Shown one piece after another: positions 49,774 to 59,392 of a stretch of DNA of 63,639 bases; positions within the stretch are counted from its first letter, which is position 1, and every line of letters starts with the position of its first letter. Location of the stretch: contig NZ_JAUSTM010000013.1 in the NCBI RefSeq assembly GCF_030812835.1, positions 1-63,639 on the forward strand. The letters are read 5' to 3'. The position numbers were made by a program, and so were the translations under genes. The notes under the pieces are model-generated. The model saw only the letters and a program-made list of their open reading frames with translations. It did not search any database and had not been told where the DNA came from. Source of the stretch: Streptococcus moroccensis. Its GTDB lineage: Bacteria; Bacillota; Bacilli; Lactobacillales; Streptococcaceae.

Positions 49774-51150
49774 ATGGATAATCATAATTTTGAAAACGAA
49801 GGGCAGTTTAAGCGCGAGATGACTAGTCGTCACTTGCAGATGCTCTCGATTGGTGGGGTTATTGGGACAGGTTTGTTCCTGAGCTCGGGTTACACCATCG
49901 CTCAAGCTGGACCGTTTGGAGCTATCTTTTCTTACCTATTTGGTGGGATCATGGTGTATTTAGTCATGTTTTCACTGGGTGAGTTGTCGGTGGCGATGCC
50001 GGTAACGGGTTCCTTTCACACCTATGCCACTAAGTTTATCAGTCCTGGAACGGGCTTTATGGTGGCTTGGATGTACTGGCTTTGTTGGGTGGTTGCCTTG
50101 GCGTCGCAATTTATCGGGGCAGCACAGTTGACCCTTCGCTGGTTTCCAAGTGTGCCGATTTGGGTTTTTGCGACTCTTTATGCGGTGTTAGTCTTTGGTC
50201 TCAACATGCTCAGTGTGGGTTGGTTTGCTAAGGCCGAGGATTATTTCTCCAGCATTAAGTTTTACGCCATCATTATTTTTATCGTTCTTGGTGGTCTGGC
50301 TATTTTTGGTATCCTTCCATTTGAGGGAGCTTCTTCTGCACCACTTTTTGTTAATATTACGGCTAATGGCCTCCTGCCAAATGGAATCATTGGCGTCGTA
50401 TCGGTCATGCTTGCAGTCAACTATGCTTTTTCGGGAGTCGAGATGATTGGGATTGCAGCTGGGGAGACGGATAACCCTAAGGCCGAAGTGCCCAAAGCCA
50501 TCAAATCAACCATCGGCCTTCTGGTGGCCTTCTTTGTCTTGACCATGGTGGTCTTAGCCTCACTTCTTCCGATGGAGGCGGCTGGCGTCACAGAGGCCCC
50601 CTTTGTCACAGTTCTTGATAAAATCGGGATTCCTTATGCGGCAGACATCATGAACTTTGTTATCTTGACGGCCATCTTGTCAGCGTCAACTTCAGGTCTA
50701 TACGCGTCTAGCCGGATGCTCTGGTCGTTAGCTAACGAAAGTATGATTAGTAAGAGTGTCGTGAAAATCAATAAATACGGGGTGCCCATGCGAGCTATGA
50801 TTCTGTCGATGGTAGGTGTAGCCATTGCTCTTGTAGCCAGCATTTACTTTGAAGACACGATCTTTTTAGCCCTAGTTTCCATTGCAGGTTTCGCTGTGGT
50901 CATTGCTTGGTTGGCTATTCCACTGGCTCAGATTGGTTTTAGAAAAGCATTTTTAAAAAACCATACGGAAGATGAACTCGATTACAAGGCACCATTTTCA
51001 CCAACATTACCATGGATAACGGTTATCTTGCTGGTGATTTCCATTGTCGGAATTGCCTGGGATCCATCTCAGCGAGCAGGCCTCTATTTTGGAGTGCCGT
51101 TCATGATTTTGTGCTATGTTTATCATTATCTACGCTTTAAAAAATGGTAG
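49774..51150 (+). CDS. mmuP: amino acid permease, probable S-methylmethionine permease
   Basis: A 458-residue APC-superfamily permease with twelve TM segments. LQMLSIGGVIGTGLFLSSG is the APC entry motif, and GSFHTYATKFISPGTGFMVAW with NYAFSGVEMIGIAAGE fits the amino-acid permease subfamily. Specificity for S-methylmethionine rests on the adjacent homocysteine S-methyltransferase gene (9 nt downstream), as in mmuPM of E. coli. TAGGGGGAG precedes ATG. Confidence 0.85.
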   Translation: MDNHNFENEGQFKREMTSRHLQMLSIGGVIGTGLFLSSGYTIAQAGPFGAIFSYLFGGIMVYLVMFSLGELSVAMPVTGSFHTYATKFISPGTGFMVAWMYWLCWVVALASQFIGAAQLTLRWFPSVPIWVFATLYAVLVFGLNMLSVGWFAKAEDYFSSIKFYAIIIFIVLGGLAIFGILPFEGASSAPLFVNITANGLLPNGIIGVVSVMLAVNYAFSGVEMIGIAAGETDNPKAEVPKAIKSTIGLLVAFFVLTMVVLASLLPMEAAGVTEAPFVTVLDKIGIPYAADIMNFVILTAILSASTSGLYASSRMLWSLANESMISKSVVKINKYGVPMRAMILSMVGVAIALVASIYFEDTIFLALVSIAGFAVVIAWLAIPLAQIGFRKAFLKNHTEDELDYKAPFSPTLPWITVILLVISIVGIAWDPSQRAGLYFGVPFMILCYVYHYLRFKKW

Positions 51151-51159
51151 GAGGCTCTT

Positions 51160-52110
51160 GTGGGACGCTTAAAAGAACAGTTAGAAACAAAGCCAGTCTT
51201 GATTTTAGACGGGGCTTTGGGAACAGAATTAGAGTACCGTAGTTATGACGTGTCTGGCAATCTCTGGTCAGCTAAGTACCTGATCGAAAAACCAGAGGCC
51301 ATTCAAGACTTACACGAGACCTATATGGAAGCAGGTGCGGATATTTTGACGACCTCTACCTATCAAGCGACCTTTCCCGGACTTATTGAAGCTGGTCTTT
51401 CAAAGACGGATGCTGAGAAAGTCTTGCGCTTAACAGTCGCCTTGGCTAAGACTGCGCGTGAGAAGGTCTGGAGTAGTCTCTTAGAAGAGGAAAAAGCCAA
51501 ACGCTCTTATCCCCTTATCGGAGGGGATATCGGCCCTTACGCCGCCTATCTGGCAGATGGCTCAGAGTACAGTGGGGATTATGGTGAGATCACTGTGGAG
51601 GCGCTTAAAGCCTTTCACCGTCCTCGCATCGCCATCTTATTAGAAGAAGGTGTGGATTTCTTGATTTTAGAGACCGTGCCAAATGGGAGAGAAGCCCAAG
51701 CCCTAGTGGAATTGCTCAGCGAGGAGTTTTCAACGGTAGAAGCCTACCTCAGTGTGACCTCACCTAATGGGGCAAGTTTGCCAGATGGGACTCCCATAGA
51801 GCAGATTGGTAGTCTAGTCGAAATGTCTAATCAAGTCTTAGCGGTTGGGATCAACTGTAGCGCTCCTAAGGTTGTGACTGAAGCATTGTCAGTTTTAAGC
51901 CGATCAACCAGTAAGCCTTTAGTGACCTATCCCAACTCAGGAGAGATCTATGATGGCGCGACCCAGACCTGGTCTGAGGATGCAGACCACAGTCACAGCC
52001 TCTTGGAAAACACCCAAGCGTGGCAAACACAGGGCGCCAAAATCGTGGGTGGATGTTGCCGGACCAGACCAAGCGACATCGCAGACTTGAGTCAGGGGTT
52101 GCGGGGATAA
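51160..52110 (+). CDS. mmuM: homocysteine S-methyltransferase
   Basis: A 316-residue methyltransferase making methionine from homocysteine with S-methylmethionine as donor. LILDGALGTELEYR near residue 14-27 opens the barrel. Zinc-binding cysteines lie in GINCSAP (about 230) and GGCCRT (about 297-302). It uses a GTG start with GGAGGC upstream. Forms an operon with mmuP. Confidence 0.93.
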   Translation: MGRLKEQLETKPVLILDGALGTELEYRSYDVSGNLWSAKYLIEKPEAIQDLHETYMEAGADILTTSTYQATFPGLIEAGLSKTDAEKVLRLTVALAKTAREKVWSSLLEEEKAKRSYPLIGGDIGPYAAYLADGSEYSGDYGEITVEALKAFHRPRIAILLEEGVDFLILETVPNGREAQALVELLSEEFSTVEAYLSVTSPNGASLPDGTPIEQIGSLVEMSNQVLAVGINCSAPKVVTEALSVLSRSTSKPLVTYPNSGEIYDGATQTWSEDADHSHSLLENTQAWQTQGAKIVGGCCRTRPSDIADLSQGLRG

Positions 52111-52117
52111 CTTATAA

Positions 52118-52150
52118 GAGGTTGGATTGGAATCCAGCCTCGTTCTATTT
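52118..52150 (+). terminator. terminator after mmuM
   Basis: GAGGTTGGATT-GG-AATCCAGCCTC, an 11-bp stem with one G-T pair, followed by a T-rich tail. Confidence 0.85.
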
Positions 52151-52307
52151 TTATAGAGAAAGTCCAAAAGCGTATTGGCTAGACATAACGTTAGAGAACG
52201 GAAAGTCAGTATTTCGATGAAATTGATTTTCTTGCCTTACCTCTTCGGCAGTTGATTAGGCTGGTCATTAAGAATTGTATAGCAAGGGTTACGGATCTCT
52301 AATCAAA

Positions 52308-52466
52308 CTTAAAAAAATCTTAAGTAGTAAGCAGTAAACGTGAGTCCAGTTTCAATGAACCGTTGCTGATTAATCGTTTTTTCTATATCCGAAATTGTCT
52401 AGTCATCTGTGTAAGGGTGGAGTAGAACTCTGTTTAACTGATAAGAGTTCTACTCCACTCTTTTTT
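52308..52466 (+). other. gene-free segment with CTTAAA-N5-CTTAAG box and a strong orphan terminator
   Basis: Between the mmuM terminator and the PadR promoter are about 340 nt without a gene. CTTAAA-AAAAT-CTTAAG (52308-52324) matches the box type found at 5516-5555. GTGGAGTAGAACTCT (52417-52431) and AGAGTTCTACTCCAC (52444-52458) form a perfect 15-bp stem followed by TCTTTTTT. A terminator with no gene in front suggests a small RNA, but I see no clear promoter for it. Confidence 0.45.
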
Positions 52467-52487
52467 CATTCAAAAGCATCTATTTTC

Positions 52488-52537
52488 TTGACAGACTATA
52501 TCGCAGTGTGATATATTTTATATATCGAGAGGCGATA
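52488..52537 (+). promoter_or_regulatory. PadR operon promoter with two palindromic operators
   Basis: TTGACA (52488-52493) and TATATT (52512-52517) are 18 nt apart. TATATC-N7-GATATA (52497-52515) fills the spacer, and TATCG-N5-CGATA (52523-52537) lies just downstream of -10. Such a pair fits autorepression by the PadR protein encoded next. Confidence 0.75.
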
Positions 52538-52568
52538 CATCGAATTTCTATATAGGAGATGCATTATA

Positions 52569-52886
52569 ATGGAAGAAAAAATTAAGCGTGTCTATATTCC
52601 CATGACGGAGTCAGCCTTTTATATCCTATTTGCTTTGCAGGAGGAACGGCATGGTTACGAGATTACCCAGCGAACTAAGGAGCTGACAGCTGGTCAGGTG
52701 GTCATTAGTCCAGGAACCATGTACGGAACTCTCTCCAAGATGGAGAAGGATGGCTTGATTGCCTTTGTGACGGAAGTCGAGAAACGTAAGCTCTACCGGA
52801 TTACAGACTTGGGAAAAGAAGTCTTAGCAATTGAGCTAGCACGGATTGAACGGTTGTATAAAAATAGTAAGGGAGAAATCTTATGA
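52569..52886 (+). CDS. PadR family transcriptional regulator
   Basis: A 105-residue winged-helix regulator. It has ESAFYILFALQEERHGYEIT, GTMYGTLSKMEKDGLI and KLYRITDLGKEVL, the PadR-family pattern with a short C-terminal arm (PadR subfamily 2). Autoregulation is likely through the dyads at 52497-52537. It overlaps the DUF2812 gene by 4 nt (ATGA). The inducing signal is unknown; relatives of such operons respond to antimicrobials. Confidence 0.9.
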   Translation: MEEKIKRVYIPMTESAFYILFALQEERHGYEITQRTKELTAGQVVISPGTMYGTLSKMEKDGLIAFVTEVEKRKLYRITDLGKEVLAIELARIERLYKNSKGEIL

Positions 52887-53395
52887 AAATAAAAAAAGAA
52901 TTCAAACTATTTCTGCTGACTGATTTTGAAAAAGAGGAAATCTATCTATCGGAAATGCACCGGAAAGGCTGGAAATTTACAGGCATTCAAGGAAGATTGC
53001 TCTATTGTTTTGAAGCTTGTGAACCGGCAGATGTGGTCTATAAAATTGATTTCAAGCGTAATAACCTGTCCGATCAGGAAAGTTATCATCAGCTTTATCA
53101 GGATTACGGTTGGAAATACGTTGCAGTTTGCAATGGTTTTCATACCTTTCGCAAGTCTAATGTTGAGGATGGAGACATAGACATTTTCAGTGATGACCCT
53201 AGTAAGTTAGATATGATTGAGCAGATTTTCAGGCGTCGTTTTTTACTATTATTATTTTTTTACCTAATAGCCTTCGGCTATGGATGGGTGTTTAAGAAAC
53301 CAGATTTTGTATTAGGAGTGGCGACGATTGCCGTTCCGCTGACCGTCTATCTGTTCTATCGTTTTTACCAATTGCGTAAAGAGTTAAAGGAGTAA
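52883..53395 (+). CDS. DUF2812 domain membrane protein
   Basis: A 170-residue protein. The N-terminal cytosolic part (about 1-110) has the DUF2812 pattern EEIYLSEMHRKGWKF and LYQDYGWKYVAVCNGFHTF. It ends with two TM segments (about 113-130 and 138-158). DUF2812 proteins are commonly encoded beside PadR regulators; function unknown. Coupled to the padR gene by ATGA. Confidence 0.88.
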   Translation: MKIKKEFKLFLLTDFEKEEIYLSEMHRKGWKFTGIQGRLLYCFEACEPADVVYKIDFKRNNLSDQESYHQLYQDYGWKYVAVCNGFHTFRKSNVEDGDIDIFSDDPSKLDMIEQIFRRRFLLLLFFYLIAFGYGWVFKKPDFVLGVATIAVPLTVYLFYRFYQLRKELKE

Positions 53396-53400
53396 GGAAG

Positions 53401-53592
53401 TTGAAGAATTGGACACCTAAGGTGCTACCAGCCCTCTCATTAAATGTGATTACTTTAGCCCTCTTTGTTTGGCCTCGTGTTGATTTCAAAACCACCAGTT
53501 TTGCAGGTTGGGCCATCAATGGTTTGGCTCTGGTGCAACTGGTGATGATTGTTGCTCTAGTGGTATTTCTTTTCAAAAAGAAAAAAGACTAG
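53401..53592 (+). CDS. small hydrophobic protein, third gene of the PadR operon
   Basis: A 63-residue protein with two hydrophobic segments (about 9-25 and 35-58) and a basic C-terminus FKKKKD. TTG start five nt after the DUF2812 stop, with AAGGAG 10-15 nt upstream. It matches no family I know, but the operon position and topology support a real small membrane protein. Confidence 0.65.
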   Translation: MKNWTPKVLPALSLNVITLALFVWPRVDFKTTSFAGWAINGLALVQLVMIVALVVFLFKKKKD

Positions 53593-53608
53593 GTCCCCAG
53601 ACTGATTT

Positions 53609-53635
53609 TTAGCACTCTTGTTAAAAGAGTGCTAA
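53609..53635. promoter_or_regulatory. CIRCE element 1, also a terminator
   Basis: TTAGCACTC-N9-GAGTGCTAA, perfect consensus, followed by TTTTTT. As RNA the same dyad can end transcription from the PadR operon. HrcA target. Confidence 0.93.
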
Positions 53636-53652
53636 TTTTTTGGTTTTTCCTC

Positions 53653-53718
53653 TTGACTTTGTCCCAAAAAGGGGTATAATGAAATCATGAATTAGCACTC
53701 GGTTTATTAGAGTGCTAA
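53653..53718 (+). promoter_or_regulatory. hrcA promoter with CIRCE element 2
   Basis: TTGACT (53653-53658) and TATAAT (53675-53680), 16 nt apart. TTAGCACTC-N9-GAGTGCTAA (53692-53718) lies downstream of the start site. With CIRCE 1 upstream, HrcA can bind both sides of the promoter. Confidence 0.95.
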
Positions 53719-53736
53719 ATATAGGGAGGTGAGGTT

Positions 53737-54771
53737 TTGATTACAGATCGTCAGAAGGCGATTCTCGATTTGATCGTTGACATATTTTCTCAGACACATG
53801 AGCCTGTCGGATCAAAGGCGCTCCAAGAGCGGATTAATTCCTCCAGTGCCACAATTCGTAACGACATGTCTACGCTTGAGAAGTTGGGGCTGTTAGAAAA
53901 AGCTCATACCTCGAGCGGACGGATGCCAAGTGTCTCAGGATTCCAATATTTTGTGGAAAATTCTTTGACCTTGACCCAGGTTGCGGAACACGATGTCTAT
54001 CAGGTACTTAAGGCTTTTGATGATAACTTTTTCAAAATTGAAGATCTCTTACAGAGAGCGGCAGATGTTCTAGCTGACTTGACGGGTTACACTGTTTTAG
54101 CGCAGGATGTTGAAGCTAGCAGGCAGAAATTGACGGGGTTTGAGATTGTAACGACCTCTACACATACGGGTCTCGCAGTCTTTACCCTTGATGAGTCCTC
54201 GACCTTAACAAGCCAATTTGCCATTCCTAAGAACTTCTTGCCCCAGGACCTGACAACGGTTCGCCAGTTGGTGCATGAACGGTTTATAGGAAAATCAGTC
54301 CTAGACATCCATTACCGTCTGCGAACAGAGATTCCACAGATTGTCCAGCGCTACTTTACAACGACGGACAATGTGCTCGATCTCTTTGACCATCTTTTCA
54401 AGGATATTTTTTCTGAAAAGGTCTTGGTAGCTGGCAAGGTTAAGCTCTTAGAAGTCGCTGATTTTTCAGCCTACCAATATTTGGATAACCTTCAAGCGGT
54501 TGCGTCTGAAATTCGTGAAGGACTTGGCGAAGAGCAGATGCAGGTTGTTAAGGTGGCGGATAATCGTCTCTCTAAACTCTCTCAATTGACAGTGATCAGT
54601 CAGAAATTTCTAGTCCCCTATCGGGGTTATGGGGTTCTAACATTGATTGGGCCGATTACCCTTGATTACAAGCGAACAGTCAGTCAAGTCAATCTTGTCA
54701 ATCGTGTGCTAAGCATGAAGTTAACAGATTTCTATCGTTACCTAAGCAGTAACCATTACGAAGTCAATTAA
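53737..54771 (+). CDS. hrcA: heat-inducible transcription repressor HrcA
   Basis: A 344-residue repressor of class I heat-shock genes. The N-terminal helix-turn-helix has [46 protein letters not shown] and HTSSGRMPS, all HrcA signatures. It uses a TTG start after GGGAGGTGAGG. It represses its own operon through the two CIRCE elements; GroEL modulates it in the family. Confidence 0.95.
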   Translation: MITDRQKAILDLIVDIFSQTHEPVGSKALQERINSSSATIRNDMSTLEKLGLLEKAHTSSGRMPSVSGFQYFVENSLTLTQVAEHDVYQVLKAFDDNFFKIEDLLQRAADVLADLTGYTVLAQDVEASRQKLTGFEIVTTSTHTGLAVFTLDESSTLTSQFAIPKNFLPQDLTTVRQLVHERFIGKSVLDIHYRLRTEIPQIVQRYFTTTDNVLDLFDHLFKDIFSEKVLVAGKVKLLEVADFSAYQYLDNLQAVASEIREGLGEEQMQVVKVADNRLSKLSQLTVISQKFLVPYRGYGVLTLIGPITLDYKRTVSQVNLVNRVLSMKLTDFYRYLSSNHYEVN

Positions 54772-54784
54772 AAAGGAGGAAAAA

Positions 54785-55354
54785 GTGTCTAAGAAAAAAG
54801 AAGAAAATAAGGAGCAAGAAGAAATTTTGGCAGACCAAGAAGAGGTCTTAGAAGAGGTTATAGAAGATATAGTAGAGGAAGAAGCTCCTGAGACAACTGA
54901 AGCTACTGAACCTGAAAAATCAGAACTTGACTTGGCCAATGAGCGAGCAGAAGACTTTGAAAACAAGTATTTGCGCGCCCATGCTGAGATGCAAAACATC
55001 CAGCGCCGTTCTAACGAGGAACGTCAAACCTTGCAACGCTACCGTTCGCAAGACTTGGCCAAAAAAATCTTGCCAAGCCTTGATAATTTGGAGCGTGCTC
55101 TAGCTGTTGAAGGATTGACCGACGATGTTAAAAAAGGCCTTGAAATGGTTCAAGATAGCTTGATTCAAGCTTTAAAAGAAGAAGGAGTCACCGAAGTTTC
55201 GATGGAGAGCTTTGACCCGAATTACCACATGGCTGTTCAAAGCATTCCTGCTGACGATGACAATCCAGCAGATAGCATTGCCCAAGTCCTCCAAAAAGGC
55301 TACCAACTCCATGAGCGCTTATTAAGACCTGCTATGGTGGTGGTTTATAATTAA
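54785..55354 (+). CDS. grpE: nucleotide exchange factor GrpE
   Basis: A 189-residue DnaK co-chaperone. A very acidic N-terminus (about 1-50), a long coiled-coil helix with [18 protein letters not shown], and the C-terminal beta domain [18 protein letters not shown] and [20 protein letters not shown] start after AAAAAGGAGG, 13 nt after hrcA. Confidence 0.95.
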   Translation: MSKKKEENKEQEEILADQEEVLEEVIEDIVEEEAPETTEATEPEKSELDLANERAEDFENKYLRAHAEMQNIQRRSNEERQTLQRYRSQDLAKKILPSLDNLERALAVEGLTDDVKKGLEMVQDSLIQALKEEGVTEVSMESFDPNYHMAVQSIPADDDNPADSIAQVLQKGYQLHERLLRPAMVVVYN

Positions 55355-55368
55355 CTAGTCACTAATGA

Positions 55369-55715
55369 TGGGGACTAAAACGTCTTGTCATGATACAGCA
55401 ACCGCTATGGTAGTTAATTCATAAACTAAAACTAATCAAGTCCGAAAAGACGGTAAACTAGGCGGTAAGTCAGAAATCTTTGATTTCGTTGACGCACCCC
55501 CGCAAGGTTGACTAGCACTTTATAGCCTGGAAGGCATATAAAGTGCAGTCAACTACTGCGCAATAAAGAGAAAAGCAAGCCAAAGGCTTGCAAAGGCGAT
55601 GGTTTTCGCCGTGGTGATCGTCAGATAACAAGGATTGTTATCTGACAGGGAAATGTTGAAACCTTGGGTTCAACATTTAGGCATGGAACTCCGGAGGAGG
55701 TCGCTGCCGTCCCCA
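55369..55715 (+). ncRNA. structured multi-hairpin RNA segment between grpE and dnaK
   Basis: A 411-nt gap holds a chain of stems closed by TGGGGAC (55369-55375) and GTCCCCA (55709-55715): GAAATC/GATTTC (55473-55487), GTTGACT..CACTTTATA with TATAAAGTG..AGTCAAC (55507-55553, 16 bp), GCAAGCC/GGCTTGC (55575-55591), GGCGA/TCGCC (55595-55610), GTCAGATAACAA/TTGTTATCTGAC (55620-55646, 12 bp) and AAATGTTGAA/TTCAACATTT (55651-55678, 10 bp). The part from ACCCCCGCA (55496) to ACTGCG (55560) shares its frame with the repeat at 9811-10025. I recall a gap of similar size in S. mutans. Its role is unknown; mRNA processing or differential DnaK expression is plausible. Confidence 0.7.
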
Positions 55716-55723
55716 CCACTTAA

Positions 55724-57595
<1,872 letters not shown>

Positions 57596-57819
57596 GATGC
57601 AAAGACCGTTTGAAAATCCGTATGAAAATAGGGGACTGACGCAGTGTTCTTGCACACAAGGAAGTTCATCATTTTCACTAGGATTTTAGCTCGTGCTCAG
57701 TTACAAAAGTTACTATGGCGCATTACCTAAACGACTGACTAGCTCAACGATAAGATAAAATTGATTTTGCTTCTTCATATCCTAATGGTTTAAACTAGAA
57801 TAAATTAAAAGGTGTCAAA

Positions 57820-58299
57820 ATGTTACGGTTTGAAGAGGTTACGGAACAAAATGTATGGGATATATTAGCATTGAATGTTAGTAGTAACCAAATGTCATTT
57901 GTTGCAAGTAACGCAGTTAGTCTAACAGAAGCTTATTTAATACTCTCAAAAGGTGGTCATGTCTTCCCTTTTGGCTTATATGATGAAGCGCAGCTAGTTG
58001 GATTTATAATGCTTGGTTACGGTAAGTGCTGGGATAGTGCACCTGAAATAGCTGAGAGTAATTATAACCTTTGGAGGTTAATGATTGATAAACGCTATCA
58101 AGGTAATGGTTATGGTAAAAAAGCTGTGGAGCTAGCAACTGAGTTTGTTAATACATTTCCAAATGGCCCAGCCAAGTATCTTTGGCTATCTTATGAACCT
58201 GAAAATCGATTAGCTCAAAACCTTTATGCCAAATGTGGTTTTCAAGAAACAGGCGAAAAAGATGGTGAGGAACTCATTGCTGTTTTAAATCTTTCTTAG
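57820..58299 (+). CDS. GNAT family N-acetyltransferase inserted between dnaK and dnaJ
   Basis: A 159-residue GNAT enzyme. NLWRLMIDKRYQGNGYGKKA is the beta4-alpha3 acetyl-CoA loop, and YEPENRLAQNLYAKCGFQE is the C-terminal GNAT pattern. It resembles polyamine/BltD-like acetyltransferases, but the substrate is unknown. Its codon use is more AT-rich than dnaK. The preceding 224-nt gap has no gene. Its site, inside the usually contiguous dnaK-dnaJ unit, marks it as an insertion. Confidence 0.88.
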   Translation: MLRFEEVTEQNVWDILALNVSSNQMSFVASNAVSLTEAYLILSKGGHVFPFGLYDEAQLVGFIMLGYGKCWDSAPEIAESNYNLWRLMIDKRYQGNGYGKKAVELATEFVNTFPNGPAKYLWLSYEPENRLAQNLYAKCGFQETGEKDGEELIAVLNLS

Positions 58300-58323
58300 T
58301 TTATATTGAAATGCCCAAAATCA

Positions 58324-58351
58324 CAGAGGTTGCACTCCAACCTCTGTTTTT
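58324..58351 (+). terminator. terminator after the GNAT gene
   Basis: CAGAGGTTG-CACTC-CAACCTCTG, a 9-bp perfect stem followed by TTTTT. It separates transcription before dnaJ. Confidence 0.9.
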
Positions 58352-58382
58352 GGCTAAATAGATTTATTAGTAGGAGGAAACG

Positions 58383-59027
58383 ATGAAAAAAGTAGCTTGC
58401 TTGCTCTATCCCAATTTTTCCCTCTATGAGATTGCGCCTCTAACAAGTACGTTGGTCTTACATTTTGGTATAGAAATTGACTATATTGCTTCAAATCTTG
58501 AAACAGTCTTTTCGGAGGATGGGTTGCCCTGCGTGCCGACTAAAACCTTATCAGAGGTACAGATGGATGATTATTCTTGCCTTTTGCTGCCAGGTATGAT
58601 AGATTTTACATCGGCTTTGCTGGATGATGATCTCATTCAATATTTGGCGAATCTAGATACGCAACGTCTAAAAATCGCTGCCATTTCTTCGGCTCCAATC
58701 TTATTAGCTAAGGCGGGGCTACTAGATAACGCGACCTTTACAGGTGGCCTTTGGCAGAATTTCTTTGACTATTTCGATTTCCTTCCAAAAGAAAATTTTC
58801 GCCCGCTACCCGTTTGTGAAGATAAAAATATCATTACAGGGACAGGTTTCTCCGTAAATGCCTTCTCACGAAAGGTTTTAGAAAGCTTAGACCTTGTGGA
58901 AAATGCTGATAGCTTTTTCAGAGAAAAAGAATACCTAGAGCCTAATGACTTGATTTTTACGTTTTCCGAATCAGAATTTCAAGAATTTAAGCAAAGCTTT
59001 GAAAAAATTACCATCAATAATCGGTAA
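58383..59027 (+). CDS. DJ-1/PfpI family protein lacking the nucleophilic Cys
   Basis: A 214-residue DJ-1/PfpI-fold protein. KKVACLLYPNFSLYEIAPL, the DDYSCLLLPG strand and IAAISSAPILLAKAGLLDNATFTGG are the family framework. The usual elbow AIC-x-x-P reads A100-I-S102-S-A-P, so the catalytic Cys is Ser102. Hydrolase, glyoxalase or deglycase activity as in DJ-1 is therefore doubtful; regulatory or binding function is possible. AGGAGG lies 8 nt before ATG. It is the second gene between dnaK and dnaJ. Confidence 0.85.
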   Translation: MKKVACLLYPNFSLYEIAPLTSTLVLHFGIEIDYIASNLETVFSEDGLPCVPTKTLSEVQMDDYSCLLLPGMIDFTSALLDDDLIQYLANLDTQRLKIAAISSAPILLAKAGLLDNATFTGGLWQNFFDYFDFLPKENFRPLPVCEDKNIITGTGFSVNAFSRKVLESLDLVENADSFFREKEYLEPNDLIFTFSESEFQEFKQSFEKITINNR

Positions 59028-59093
59028 ATAGTGCTTCTTTGAGAGTAGCGAGAGTTAAGTCTACTGAACAAAAAAGTTAGCATTCTACTAGAT

Positions 59094-59368
59094 TTACAGA
59101 AAGGAATAAGTGTTCTTAACAGAACACGGCTGAGGCGTATCATATCTGTTATAGATTTGAATACGCCTACGACGTTGTGAAAAAAAGAGAAATACCTCCT
59201 AGATACGTAAAGTATCTACGTCGGATTTCCTATTTTTCTTTGAGATGAAATTACAGAAAGGAATACAAGTGTTCTGAACTGAACACGGGCTAGGGACTGG
59301 GCCAAAAAGATAATTTTAACTAGGACGCAAGACGTCCGTCATTAAAATTCCTATTTTGGCGGTGTCCC
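59094..59368. repeat. duplicated hairpin module before dnaJ
   Basis: TTACAGAAAGGAATA occurs at 59094-59108 and 59251-59265. Each copy is followed by GTGTTC-N6-GAACAC and CGG, then by a larger hairpin: AGGCGTAT/ATACGCCT (59133-59168) after the first; GGGAC/GTCCC, GCCAAAA/TTTTGGC, AATTTTAA/TTAAAATT and GGACG/CGTCC nested from 59293 to 59368 after the second. A further stem AGATAC/GTATCT lies at 59201-59217. There is no gene in 59028-59392. Confidence 0.75.
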
Positions 59369-59392
59369 CTTAACGCCCTTTGTATCTTAATT

